A DNA stretch of 64,000 nt. Origin: Caldilineaceae bacterium. Lineage in GTDB: Bacteria; Chloroflexota; Anaerolineae; Caldilineales; Caldilineaceae. Below the pieces are notes generated by a model. That model made no database searches and was not told the DNA's origin. It worked only from the letters and a program-made list of their open reading frames with translations. Made by a program: the position numbers and the translations under genes. Numbering within the stretch: the first letter of the stretch is position 1; each line of letters starts with the position of its first letter. This document shows positions 9,961 to 18,921 of this stretch, one piece after another. The stretch lies in the NCBI GenBank assembly GCA_019637645.1, contig JAHBVH010000006.1:96859-160858 (forward strand). Reading direction: 5' to 3'.

Positions 9961-10006
9961 CAATGGGCGGATTGCTTGATCTTCGCTTCCCACAATCCGC
10001 CCATTG
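9961..10006 (-). terminator. 14-bp hairpin between APH-like gene and lamin-tail gene
   Basis: Arms caatgggcggattg (9961-9974) and its exact complement (9993-10006) flank an 18-base loop. On the minus strand it lies 52 bases after the stop of the APH-like kinase gene and 74 bases before the lamin-tail start. It may end the first transcript or fold in the leader of the second. There is no clear U-run. Confidence 0.5.
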
Positions 10007-10057
10007 GCTCAAGCAACTGGCATGCGTCATGCGTACAAATCAGCTCGCATGCATCAC

Positions 10058-11071
10058 CTATCCTTGGGTCTGGTCTGTTTGGTAGGCAATGTCGATCAGG
10101 CCGTTAGGAAAGAAGTTAGAGGTGAGATAGTAGAAGGATTGGGCACGGTCGGCACCGCCTGCGGTGCTGAGAAGAAGCTCTTCACAGTAGATAGCAATAT
10201 CTTGAATAATCCGTTCATACCGATAATAGGCCAAGGCGACGGCATCAATCTCGGTTAGGCCATACCCTTCATAGAAGGAACGTTCTTCTTCGGCGGGTGT
10301 ATGCCAAGCTCCACCCAAGCCACCGCCAGCGAACATAAGATCGCGTTCTTTGGCGGCTAGTAGCGGCTCATCCCAGTCCACGATATAGAGCGTGCCTGTG
10401 GTATCGATCAGCAGATTACCGGCATGCAGATCGGTGTGGCAGACGGTGAGCGCCCGCGGCCGGTTTTGCAACTGTGCGGCCAGCCGTTCCGCCCGGTTCA
10501 CCAGATCGTGGATCGCGGCGGCTTTAGTCCGTAGAAAGACCGCAAGTTGGCTGGCTATCGGGTCGGCATAAGTTTCGTGTTCAATCTGGACCAGAAAGTC
10601 GCGGATCATGGTCCGTGCTTTTGGCGAATATTGTTCAGTGGGCAATTGCTGGCGCAGAGCAGCGGGGACAGGGACGGTGTGGATGCGTTTGAGCGCGGCC
10701 CCAAAGGTACGCCAATGGTCAGGGGAGAGCGCAACTTCGTACCCATTTTTCCCTTCAACAAAGGGATAGAGGATCACGGCAAAGGAGTCCAGTCGTGCGT
10801 ACAGTGTACCTTGTTGGGTGGCAAGCGGTGGAATAATTTGTGCAATGCCCTGTGCGCTCAGCCACTTGGGCAGCGTCACCATCAACTCCTGGAAAGTGCC
10901 ACGACGCAGCTTGACAAAATAGGCCGTTCCAGTCGCTGTCACCGCGCGATAGACAGCGGTATTGGAATCCGCACCCAGGGGCAAGAAGGTAACCTGGGCT
11001 AGCGCTAGCCCATAGTGTTCCTGTAAACAGGCGCTGATCTGCGCTTCGTCCAAGTCGGGTTTCTCTAACAT
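10058..11071 (-). CDS. Aminoglycoside phosphotransferase-like kinase (APH family)
   Basis: Small-molecule kinase with the eukaryotic-kinase-like APH fold, 337 aa. Visible motifs are an N-lobe with VYRAVTATGTAYFVKLRRG (ATP-binding Lys in YFVKL), the hinge VILYPFVEGKNGY, the catalytic loop CHTDLHAGNLL (about residues 209-219) and the metal-binding YIVDWDEPLLAAKERDL. The overall pattern, including RDLMFAGGG and a C-terminal YYRYERIIQDIAIY helix, resembles APH(9)/spectinomycin-kinase-type members. Many chromosomal relatives act on other hydroxylated metabolites, so antibiotic resistance should not be assumed. It is a single gene on the minus strand between two hairpins. Confidence 0.85.
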   Translation of the reverse strand: MLEKPDLDEAQISACLQEHYGLALAQVTFLPLGADSNTAVYRAVTATGTAYFVKLRRGTFQELMVTLPKWLSAQGIAQIIPPLATQQGTLYARLDSFAVILYPFVEGKNGYEVALSPDHWRTFGAALKRIHTVPVPAALRQQLPTEQYSPKARTMIRDFLVQIEHETYADPIASQLAVFLRTKAAAIHDLVNRAERLAAQLQNRPRALTVCHTDLHAGNLLIDTTGTLYIVDWDEPLLAAKERDLMFAGGGLGGAWHTPAEEERSFYEGYGLTEIDAVALAYYRYERIIQDIAIYCEELLLSTAGGADRAQSFYYLTSNFFPNGLIDIAYQTDQTQG

Positions 11072-11179
11072 CGCCCATTCCTTTCCTTCCTGCGATTACC
11101 ATCTATGGCCAGCGCTTTAGCGTTAGGCATCACGCCGTTGGCTAGTACGGCCAGAGAGTTGACATGTTTTCTACGCCCA

Positions 11180-11199
11180 ACAGGTTTTTAGAAACCTGT
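11180..11199 (-). terminator. Hairpin downstream of the YfhO gene
   Basis: acaggttt (11180-11187) and aaacctgt (11192-11199) form an 8-bp stem with loop ttag, 20 bases after the stop of the YfhO gene on the minus strand. It has the same aggttt/aaacct core as the other dispersed hairpins here. It probably ends the pdtaR-GT2-GT39-YfhO transcript. Confidence 0.5.
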
Positions 11200-11219
11200 C
11201 ACGTATAAGGGCGCCCCCT

Positions 11220-14021
11220 TCAAACAGGCGGCAGAGCTTTTCTGGTGATATAGCCACTCCCGATCAAGATCAGCCAGAGTATGACCCCCATCCCACTGAG
11301 ACGCACACCCCACCACCAACTGGCTGGCTGATAGACAAAGCGTACCTCATGTTCGCCGGCGGGGACGCGCACGCCACGGAAAAGGCCATTGGTGGCATAG
11401 ATCGGTGCGGGCACACCATCGACGGTTGCTTGCCAGCCGGGGTAATACGTATCACTAAGCACCAAGAGTGCTTCGGCTTGGCTCTGGCTCTGGATCACCA
11501 CGGTTTCGGCAGCATAGTGGGTAAGCTCGGCCCGATCCGTCGCGGCTGTCATTGAAGGCGTTTGGAGCGCCCAATCGCCTTCAATGACAGCCGCCTGCCC
11601 AGCCTGAATAGCCGGATCTGCCCGCACCTGTTCTACCGCAGCCGCGCTATCCGCCGCGGTATGAACCGTATGCACAAGATACGCGCGGGGACGCACGTCC
11701 AGGTTCTCATAGATCTTCACATCGCCACTATGGGCCAACCGAAAGTGCCCGCGATCACTGGGCAAGAGTGGCACAAACATCGTACTGCGCTCATCATACA
11801 AAGTCACGGCTTGAATGACGACCGTGACGCCTGCTTCTAGCCGCTCCAACGTAATGGCGGTTGGGGTTAGCGAGGTCGGCAACGGCAAGCGCACCCGGTA
11901 TTCCTGGTGGGCTTGTTCGACATCTTGAAAGGCGACCACCGCCCCACTTGCTTGGGCCATGGGGCTGTCCAAGGCCGGATCAGCCAAGGCCGCGCCAGGT
12001 TGGTCACCCGCGTTGACCAGCAAGGTCGCCCTGTCAGCTTGGGCCGTTTGAGCCGTTACCCGCAGCACAGGCGTTTGGGTGCCTGCCAGGGACTGCGTAT
12101 CCCCTGCGACATAACCGATCAAGTCGATGTGGGTCGCGGCGAAGGAACGGGGCACTTCCACCACAGCCGTGGGTTGGGTTGCAGTCAACTGTGCGCCAAT
12201 CTGCCGATCATAAAAAACGCCCTCAAACCATCGATCACGTACCTTGTCGGTGATCACATATTGCCCATTCAGTAACCCCAGCAGGTCGGCGTTGGGGAGC
12301 TGCTTGATCTGCTCCCGCAGACGACCATCGGGTACAAGCTCTGTTGGCGGCACCAATAAGGTCAGAAATTGATTATAGCGTTGTAAGGGCAAAACGCCCC
12401 CATCAAAGCCATCAACCGCGGGAATCCGCCAGAAGAGGGGCAGGTTGGGCACCACTAGCTCCTGAATCTTCAAGCCGATGATAAAATCGGTAAAGGTGCG
12501 CTCGTCTAGTTGTGGCGGCAGGCGTTCCACTAAGATGCGTCGCCAATCGGCTAGGTCGCCCGGGTCGTAGGTGATGGTGCTCATGCCCAGGAAACGCCCC
12601 ATAGCCGCCGGGCCTAAGCGCGCGCGGATGGAGTCGGTGAGTAAATGCGCCGGCGCGGTGCGTACTTCATAGACAGCTTGGGGCGCGGTTGGCTGACGAT
12701 GAGGCAGGGCCTGCGCCGCTAGCAGCAGATCAATGGCAAGCGCGAGGAGCAGCCCCGTAGCCAACCCCATCCGCAATTTTGACGCGTGCGGGAATCGCTG
12801 TCGCCAACGAGCCAGCAGCCAATCGGTGCCAACGCCTGCTAATACAGCCATGCCCATACTGTAGAGCATAAGCCAACGAGCAGGAACGCGGAAGAGATCA
12901 AAGCCGGGCACCAGTTGGTAGAACAGGTAATAGAGCGGGTTCCAACGCCCCAGCGCCAGAAAAAGCCCCAGCGCGACCCAAAAGCAGCCCCGCTGGCGAG
13001 GGAGGGCGCGCCCGCGCCACAGCCCGATCAAGGCCAGCAGCCCCCCAATCCCCCCCACATAACCGACAAATTCTGTATAGCCAACGCCAAAAATGGGGCC
13101 TAGATCGAGCAAACCGTAGGTTGGCAGCAGTGACCATGGTAAACGCCAAGGACGCAGGCTGAAACTGGTCGCTTCCCCATAGCTCAAGCCGCCCTCACGG
13201 AGCCCCAGCCCATTCAATTCGATGGTTGGCAAGAGCTGTGCAGCGCAGAGCAGAGCGCCCAATAGTACACCCGCGCCATAGACAGAGAGTGTGGGCAACA
13301 GAGCCGCCCCTAGCGCTCGCCCTGTCGTCAATGAAAGCCGCCAAGTGGGCAACGACCATAGCGCGGCCCAGACCAACCACAGCCCCAGCCCAAAGAGGTT
13401 AATATAGGCACTTTGCGTATGACCAGCCAGTACCATCAACGCGACCAACAGCGCAAACCAAGCCGCTTGGGTTGTTAGCCGCTGCCAATCAGTATGCCAT
13501 GTCGTGACCTGTTTATCATTACTATGCGCAAACACAAGTAAAGACCAAGGAAGCCAAGCCGCAGCATTCATTTGGTTGATATGGCCTAATAGCCCCCCAT
13601 AGAAACCACACCCGGCCAGCACCAAAGCACCGACCAAGCTGGCACCTAGGCTCAGGCCATAGCACCGTAGCAAGCGATAGAGACCAAAGCCCAGCAACCA
13701 CGTATGCAGCGCGGCACTCCAATAGATCTGTTGGGTCACGGGGAGCCAACTCAGCGGCCAATGGAGTGGATAGAGCACGGCGGCCTGAGGATTAGCCAGA
13801 AAGGGAACACCCATAAAGAGGTAGGGATTCCACAGGGGTATCTCCCCTTGGCGGAGCATAGCCGCGGCATAGTCCCGATAGGGATAGAAGTAGAGCAGAA
13901 TATCACCACTTGCCAGCACACGGTTGGTAAAAAGTAAGGGATAGTAGAGCAGCGCCACAAAGAGCGCCAACAATAGAGCTACGCCCAAGGTGGCGCGCGG
14001 TGGGAACAAACGACGGATCAT
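11220..14021 (-). CDS. YfhO-family membrane protein (putative GT-C-fold glycosyltransferase)
   Basis: Polytopic membrane protein, 933 aa, of the YfhO family, which is linked to glycosylation of lipoteichoic acid or related envelope glycans in Firmicutes. The first half has roughly a dozen membrane segments. The first periplasmic loop carries ASGDILLYFYPYRDY and PLWNPYLFMGVPFLAN, the typical acidic/aromatic YfhO signature. From about residue 430 a large non-membrane domain follows. One final membrane segment (GVRLSGMGVILWLILIG) is preceded by YYPGWQATVDG, the conserved YfhO end. Its ATG overlaps the upstream GT39 stop by four bases (14018-14021), so the two are translationally coupled. Transfer of a sugar from a polyprenyl-phosphate carrier is inferred. 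Confidence 0.9.
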   Translation of the reverse strand: MIRRLFPPRATLGVALLLALFVALLYYPLLFTNRVLASGDILLYFYPYRDYAAAMLRQGEIPLWNPYLFMGVPFLANPQAAVLYPLHWPLSWLPVTQQIYWSAALHTWLLGFGLYRLLRCYGLSLGASLVGALVLAGCGFYGGLLGHINQMNAAAWLPWSLLVFAHSNDKQVTTWHTDWQRLTTQAAWFALLVALMVLAGHTQSAYINLFGLGLWLVWAALWSLPTWRLSLTTGRALGAALLPTLSVYGAGVLLGALLCAAQLLPTIELNGLGLREGGLSYGEATSFSLRPWRLPWSLLPTYGLLDLGPIFGVGYTEFVGYVGGIGGLLALIGLWRGRALPRQRGCFWVALGLFLALGRWNPLYYLFYQLVPGFDLFRVPARWLMLYSMGMAVLAGVGTDWLLARWRQRFPHASKLRMGLATGLLLALAIDLLLAAQALPHRQPTAPQAVYEVRTAPAHLLTDSIRARLGPAAMGRFLGMSTITYDPGDLADWRRILVERLPPQLDERTFTDFIIGLKIQELVVPNLPLFWRIPAVDGFDGGVLPLQRYNQFLTLLVPPTELVPDGRLREQIKQLPNADLLGLLNGQYVITDKVRDRWFEGVFYDRQIGAQLTATQPTAVVEVPRSFAATHIDLIGYVAGDTQSLAGTQTPVLRVTAQTAQADRATLLVNAGDQPGAALADPALDSPMAQASGAVVAFQDVEQAHQEYRVRLPLPTSLTPTAITLERLEAGVTVVIQAVTLYDERSTMFVPLLPSDRGHFRLAHSGDVKIYENLDVRPRAYLVHTVHTAADSAAAVEQVRADPAIQAGQAAVIEGDWALQTPSMTAATDRAELTHYAAETVVIQSQSQAEALLVLSDTYYPGWQATVDGVPAPIYATNGLFRGVRVPAGEHEVRFVYQPASWWWGVRLSGMGVILWLILIGSGYITRKALPPV

Positions 14022-15706
14022 GGGTGGGCAATCTCCCCGGTAAGGTCACGGCTGATCCAGGAGGGCCAGCGCGACGGGCGTTGACAAAGACACCAATCAC
14101 AGGGGGTGCGCATGTTGCTTTGCAGCTGATAGATGGTCATCTGGTCAAAGCGAGCCATGGGACGTAGGCGGATATTCTGCATCGCTAGGCGGAGCGCTAA
14201 CGATGGTTGGGGTGCCCAATCGGGCTGGATCAAAAAACGGGGACGATTGGGTAGCCGCGCCGCATCGGCGGCTAGATAGGTCGCGGTCGGGAACCAGCGT
14301 AATTCATAGCGCCCCGCCGCCAGTTGGGGATAGAGATAGAATTGATAGTGCCAGCCCAGTTGTTGGTGATAGAGCACGCTCTGCGCGGGTGCTTGCGCGG
14401 CCAGCCACGCCATCGCCGCGGGCAGGCCACCATAGGCCCCATGATCGCTACCAATGGGCAGCCGCCCCGCCGCGGCCGTCAGTGCGGGTGGCAACAAGGC
14501 CAGCGCAACCAAGCCAGTCGCGGCCACCCTTCCCCAAAGAGGCGTCGGCCAGCACCACGGTTTGTCCGGCACAAGCCAAGCCAGCAGCAGGCAAAAGAGC
14601 GGGACGAGTGGCAGCAAATAGCGATCCCAAATTTGGATGGTCGTTAGACTATGCAACAGCAAAAAGCCGACCAACCACCCCAACAGCCAGTAAGCAACTC
14701 GAGCCCCAGGCCCCTGCCCAACCGCGGCATGGCGCTGTCGCCACCAGCCAGAGCCGACCACAGCCACGCTCAAGAGCCAGAGCGGCCAACTCGCGGTGAA
14801 ATACCACAAGAGCTGCGCCCAAGCCGCTAGTCGCGTCGGCCAGCTCTGGACGGGGGCCAGAGAGAGCCCCCCATAATTGCGTCCCGCTAGATCCCAAGGC
14901 GAGGGCGCAACAGCCCAGCGCAAGCTATCGCCATAGATCAGCGGTCCCAGCACCAGGAGGAGACCCAATGCGAAGCGTAGCCAGAACCAGATTGGCTTGC
15001 GGCTTGGCGTTTGGCCCGGCCAGCCCGCGGCGGGCTGGCCGGGCCGATTGGCGGCGTAGAGAACGCCTACCACCAGCGGCAGATAGAAGACGCCCTGTTG
15101 CTTGGTCATGATGGCTAGCGCGAGCCAGATCCCCGCGCCCCAGGAACGGCCGGTAACGGCAAAAAAAAGAGCCAGTTGGCCGAGGAGGACCAGCAAAGGA
15201 TCGGTGTAGACCGTGGGCGCAAAGCTAAGGACAAAGGGATTCAAGAGGTAGAGAAGCGTTGCCACCCATGCGCGCCGCCGTCCCCACAGATGGCGGGCAG
15301 TGGCCCCAACAACCAAGGCCGTCAGCAGGGTTAGCATGATGTTGAGGAGACGTCCGCTCGCCTGGCTCGCCCCCCAAAGTTGGAAAACTGCCGACAACAA
15401 CCAGAGAAAGAGCGGCGGCTTATCGGGCCAGACGGTGAGAAACCAGGGATCACTATGCCAGAAATGAAGCGCCCAAAAGCTGTAGAGCGCCTCATCTTCG
15501 CGCAGGGGAAAACGATTGAGAAGCTGTAACGCTAGCGTAAAACTGGTCCCGAGGAGGATGACCAAGCCGAGCGAGTAGGGCCAGCCCATGCGCGGGGTCG
15601 CGACTGGCCCGATCTTCTGCGGGGGAACAGGCAAAGCAGCTGGCTCATTGAGGCGCGGATCGCGAAGTCGCGTGCGAACGGGGTCGGTCTCCTTTGTCGT
15701 CAGCAA
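14018..15706 (-). CDS. GT39/ArnT-like membrane glycosyltransferase
   Basis: GT-C glycosyltransferase that would use a polyprenyl-phosphate sugar at the outer membrane face. The first loop has the acidic motif LREDEALYSFWALHFW. A second conserved stretch, WPDKPPLFLWLLSAVFQLWG, follows, then at least ten membrane segments including AIMTKQQGVFYLPL. The start is uncertain. The open frame extends back to 15775, but that would overlap the GT2 gene. I use TTG at 15706, twelve bases after the GT2 stop; ATG 15589, just before the first membrane helix, is the alternative. It is the third gene of the pdtaR-GT2-GT39-YfhO chain. The GT2 next to it probably makes its polyprenyl-phosphate-sugar donor. Confidence 0.85.
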   Translation of the reverse strand: MLTTKETDPVRTRLRDPRLNEPAALPVPPQKIGPVATPRMGWPYSLGLVILLGTSFTLALQLLNRFPLREDEALYSFWALHFWHSDPWFLTVWPDKPPLFLWLLSAVFQLWGASQASGRLLNIMLTLLTALVVGATARHLWGRRRAWVATLLYLLNPFVLSFAPTVYTDPLLVLLGQLALFFAVTGRSWGAGIWLALAIMTKQQGVFYLPLVVGVLYAANRPGQPAAGWPGQTPSRKPIWFWLRFALGLLLVLGPLIYGDSLRWAVAPSPWDLAGRNYGGLSLAPVQSWPTRLAAWAQLLWYFTASWPLWLLSVAVVGSGWWRQRHAAVGQGPGARVAYWLLGWLVGFLLLHSLTTIQIWDRYLLPLVPLFCLLLAWLVPDKPWCWPTPLWGRVAATGLVALALLPPALTAAAGRLPIGSDHGAYGGLPAAMAWLAAQAPAQSVLYHQQLGWHYQFYLYPQLAAGRYELRWFPTATYLAADAARLPNRPRFLIQPDWAPQPSLALRLAMQNIRLRPMARFDQMTIYQLQSNMRTPCDWCLCQRPSRWPSWISRDLTGEIAHP

Positions 15707-15717
15707 GACAAACGACC

Positions 15718-16458
15718 TTAGTCTACAAAACGATACTTCAGCAGGGTGCTGACCGCGATAAAACCATCCTGCCAACTGATCTTTTTGCCAGCATGAAAAT
15801 CACGCCCATTGTAGCTGATCGGCACTTCAAAGATGCTATAACCCCGCTTGAGAATTTTGGCGGTCAGCTCGGGTTCAATTTCAAAGCGCCGACTACGCAA
15901 GGGCATATCGGTGATGACATCGCGGCGAAAACATTTGTAACAAGTTTCCATGTCGCTGAGCGCAGTACCAAAGACAACGTTGGTCAATACGGTCAGGAAT
16001 TTGTTGCCCAGCGTATGGCTCAAGCTCATGGCAGAGCGTGGTCCGCCCATGAAGCGGCTGCCATAGATCACCGCCGAACGCCCTTCTAAGAGCGGTTCCA
16101 GTAACTTGACATAATCACGCGGATCATATTCCAGATCGGCATCTTGGATCACCAGAATGTCACCCGTCGAATGCTGAAAACCAGTGCGGAGAGCCGCCCC
16201 TTTGCCCCCATTCTGCTCATGATAGATAATGCGCAGATCAGGTGCATTCTCTTGGCGTAGCTCATTCAACAGGATGCGTGTCCCATCGGTCGAGCCATCA
16301 TCGACAATGATGATTTCCCGCTCTAGTTCAATAGGGCCTTGGAGGAGGGGGTTTGTCCCTGCACGATCCACGACTAAATCAACAGAGCGCACCCGATTGA
16401 TGATTTCCAGTAAGGTCGCCTGCTCATTATAGACAGGCATAATGATCGAGAGCTTCAT
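15718..16458 (-). CDS. GT2 polyprenyl-phosphate glycosyltransferase (DPM1-like)
   Basis: GT-A-fold transferase, 246 aa, that would move a sugar from a nucleotide donor to polyprenyl phosphate on the cytoplasmic face. It has the opening strand LSIIMPVYNEQ, the nucleotide-binding IIIVDDGSTDGT (about 50-61), GGKGAALRTGF, the metal-binding IQDADLEYDP (about 103-112) and RSRRFEIEPELTAKI near the C-terminus. No C-terminal membrane helices are present, so it is the short soluble type. It lies 11 bases downstream of the ANTAR response-regulator gene and just upstream of a GT39, the usual donor/acceptor pairing. DPM1-like assignment is firm. The sugar is unknown. Confidence 0.92.
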   Translation of the reverse strand: MKLSIIMPVYNEQATLLEIINRVRSVDLVVDRAGTNPLLQGPIELEREIIIVDDGSTDGTRILLNELRQENAPDLRIIYHEQNGGKGAALRTGFQHSTGDILVIQDADLEYDPRDYVKLLEPLLEGRSAVIYGSRFMGGPRSAMSLSHTLGNKFLTVLTNVVFGTALSDMETCYKCFRRDVITDMPLRSRRFEIEPELTAKILKRGYSIFEVPISYNGRDFHAGKKISWQDGFIAVSTLLKYRFVD

Positions 16459-16469
16459 ACCACTTGCGC

Positions 16470-17054
16470 CTACTGTTCGCTGACCTGATGGGCAAGGATG
16501 ATGGCATCGGCGACGGCGCGCATGGGTTTGCGGTTATTCATGCTCATCTTTTGGATGCGCCGGAACGCTTCACTCTCGTTGAGCCCTTGGGTATCCATTA
16601 AGATGCCTTTAGCACGTTCAACCAACTTGCGCGTTTCCAGCGCATCTTGCAACGTTGTTACCTCACGTTCCATAGCCCGGAATTCGCTAAAGCGCGCCAG
16701 GGCGACTTCAATCGCCGGGGCCAGATCGCTCTCACGAAAGGGTTTGACGAGATAACCAGCTACGCCAGCCTGGCGCGCCCGTTGCACCAACTCTTGTTGA
16801 CTGTATGCGCTCAGCAGCAACACCGGTGCCACTCGTTCAGTCGTCAACGCTTCAGCCGCTTCAATCCCGTCCATATCAGGCATCTTGATATCCATGATCA
16901 CAATATCTGGGCGGAGTTCACGGGCCAAGTTAACGGCACTACGACCATCACCGGCCTCTCCTACCACGAGATAGCCGAGATTGGTTAACATCTCACGTAG
17001 ATCCATGCGAATCAGCGATTCATCATCAGCGATGATCACGCGGGTCCGTTCCAC
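16470..17054 (-). CDS. pdtaR: Response regulator with ANTAR RNA-binding output (PdtaR-like)
   Basis: 194-aa response regulator. Residues 1-120 are a receiver domain with the acidic pocket ADDE (9-12), the phospho-acceptor Asp in IVIMDIKMPDMDG (about 55) and the conserved Lys in YLVKPF. A short coiled coil (REVTTLQDALETRK) leads to an ANTAR domain (about 135-190) with VERAKGILMDTQGLNESEAFRRIQKMSM. ANTAR proteins bind paired RNA hairpins and prevent transcription termination. GTG at 17054 has a good AAGGAG seven bases upstream. The kinase pdtaS is upstream on the same strand. The GT2-GT39-YfhO genes follow after 11 bases, so this regulator is probably co-transcribed with envelope genes. Confidence 0.93.
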   Translation of the reverse strand: MERTRVIIADDESLIRMDLREMLTNLGYLVVGEAGDGRSAVNLARELRPDIVIMDIKMPDMDGIEAAEALTTERVAPVLLLSAYSQQELVQRARQAGVAGYLVKPFRESDLAPAIEVALARFSEFRAMEREVTTLQDALETRKLVERAKGILMDTQGLNESEAFRRIQKMSMNNRKPMRAVADAIILAHQVSEQ

Positions 17055-17268
17055 GTTTGTACTCCTTTAACAATGGGATTGAGTGGTTCGTTTTTCATCT
17101 CAGTGCATGGTGATCCAACAACCTGCGAACCAACCAACACACGATATTCCCTATAGCAGAAAGCAGCCTATCATCGCTAGAACAACCCTACCGGGCTACC
17201 AGCTAGGCTCAAGATCCCTGAATCGCTAGGCAAGCGATGCCGCAGAAGCGTGTAAATTTGGTAAGCCT

Positions 17269-18921
17269 TTAGTCTACCCCTAAAGAGCGTTTCGGGAAAA
17301 TTACCGTTACGCGCGTACCAAGTTTCGCTTTTGTTATTGCTTGCTCAGCTTCCGCATCAACCCTTGTCTCTTCATCACGCCGCCCATCATCGCCTATGGC
17401 CGGATGGTTCTCCGCGCCCCCATTTACAACAGAAGGAGGTTCTGTCGTCACAGCCGTCATCGTCGGCGCAATGGACTCCATCTGCAATTTTCCTTTCAGA
17501 TCATCCGTGACCAACGTGTGGACAATTTGTAAGCCTAGGCTCGTCGTAGGCCGGGTGCTAAAATCCGCTGGCAGCCCGTTCCCATCATCTTCCACGAGCA
17601 ATTCGACGGCCTGTCCATGATCGCGCAAGGTGATTTGGATCGAGCCGCGCCGCCGATCGCGCAAGCCGTGTTCAACGGCATTGAGCAAAAGCTCGTTCAC
17701 CACCATGGCCGCTGGCGTAGCTTGGCTGGCCGGAAGACGAATATTCGGCCCTGCTACTTGAATGTTGATCTCTTGTTCTGGCGTGCTGGAGACTTGCACA
17801 ACCTGAGCCGCAATCCGCTGGCAAATATCGCGTAGACTAATGGGCCGATGCTCATCTTGGCTCAGAAATTCATGAATCACCGACATGCTAAGCACCCGGT
17901 TCACTGCATCGCTCAGATGTTGCTTGGCTTCTTCGCTGGTGCAGCGGCGCGCCTGGATGCGTAAAATGGCCGCGATATTTTGCAGATTGTTCTTGACCCG
18001 GTGATGAACCTCCTGAATGATCGCCGACTTTACATTCAGTTCGCGCTGTTTTTGCACGCTCTCGGTTGCATTATGCACCAGAACCAACATAGCGTTGATA
18101 TCAGTTTGCTTACGCTGTCGTCCCCGCGGCCAGGTCAAACCAGTCATGGTTGCCCAAGGTTGCAACCACTCGGCAGGCGGCATAAAAAATGGAACCGCCT
18201 TACGCGCCCAAATGCGCCCATCCGTTGCTTCGTGACGTACTTCCAGACAATGACGGCTGCGGAAGGCTTCTTCGACTAACTCGGTATCCGCCACTTCTAG
18301 CATGGAAATATGCGCACCCTCTGGATCGGCCAAAATACCTGCCGTCCGATAGAGGTTGTTGGCATTCCCACTCATATAGCGGATACGCCGTTCTTGGTCG
18401 ATGAGATAGATGCCGTCATAGAGGCCAAAGCGGCTCAACAAGTCGGCATTTTGGAGTTCGCCGCGTGAGCACATCTCCTGCAACCCCGGGACAGCGCGCC
18501 GGAAATGACGGTTACGTCGGCGTTGCCGTTCATAGGCCAACATATTGGTCTCCACGACAAATGCGCCAATGATCAGATCCTCTTCATTACGAATCGGGTG
18601 TACATCTTGGATGACTGGTGCCCCATTGCGCACGACTTCGCGCTGTTGGCGGCCACCGCTACCACTGGTTAAGGTTTGGAGGATCAGGGGTTGTTCTTCT
18701 TTGGTCAGTAGGCGGCCTTCGGTGGATTCTTCATATAGGGGCGAGATGGAGCAGGGGCGTGCATGGCTAATGATCAGAGCGCGCTGTTCGGCGAGGCGAC
18801 AACAAACAAAAATATCGGCGCGGCTAATATCGGCTGTAATTGGCAACCCTTGCTCAATCCGCTTTAACAAAACAATATCAGCCTCGGTGAGACCCGGACA
18901 GTTTTTAACCTGCTTATCCAT
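17269..18921 (-). CDS. pdtaS: PdtaS-like sensor histidine kinase (GAF-PAS-HisKA_2-HATPase) with ATPase-domain insert
   Basis: Cytosolic sensor kinase of 550 aa; no membrane segment. The N-terminal third matches the PdtaS sensor part (ISRADIFVCCRLAEQRALIISHA and GAPVIQDVHPIRNEEDLIIGAFVVE). A PAS-like domain follows (GLYDGIYLIDQERRIRYMSG). The HisKA_2 dimerisation helix has the phospho-His in EVHHRVKNNLQNIAAIL (about 303-310). The ATPase has MVVNELLLNAVEHGL (N box) and LVEDDGNGLPADF. Between LQMES and GTRVTVIFPK, about residues 483-535, sits a hydrophilic insert of some 50 residues absent from the usual fold. The partner regulator starts 214 bases downstream. Signal unknown; in mycobacteria the homologue senses copper or nitric oxide. 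Confidence 0.92.
   Translation of the reverse strand: MDKQVKNCPGLTEADIVLLKRIEQGLPITADISRADIFVCCRLAEQRALIISHARPCSISPLYEESTEGRLLTKEEQPLILQTLTSGSGGRQQREVVRNGAPVIQDVHPIRNEEDLIIGAFVVETNMLAYERQRRRNRHFRRAVPGLQEMCSRGELQNADLLSRFGLYDGIYLIDQERRIRYMSGNANNLYRTAGILADPEGAHISMLEVADTELVEEAFRSRHCLEVRHEATDGRIWARKAVPFFMPPAEWLQPWATMTGLTWPRGRQRKQTDINAMLVLVHNATESVQKQRELNVKSAIIQEVHHRVKNNLQNIAAILRIQARRCTSEEAKQHLSDAVNRVLSMSVIHEFLSQDEHRPISLRDICQRIAAQVVQVSSTPEQEINIQVAGPNIRLPASQATPAAMVVNELLLNAVEHGLRDRRRGSIQITLRDHGQAVELLVEDDGNGLPADFSTRPTTSLGLQIVHTLVTDDLKGKLQMESIAPTMTAVTTEPPSVVNGGAENHPAIGDDGRRDEETRVDAEAEQAITKAKLGTRVTVIFPKRSLGVD

Noticed and set aside
10058..11071. Calling the APH-like kinase an antibiotic-resistance gene
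   Set aside because: Family motifs alone do not show antibiotic use; chromosomal relatives have other substrates and no resistance or mobile context is present.
14203..14799. 198-aa plus-strand ORF inside the GT39 gene
   Set aside because: Arg/Pro/Ala-rich shadow of a GC-rich membrane-protein gene, no ribosome site.
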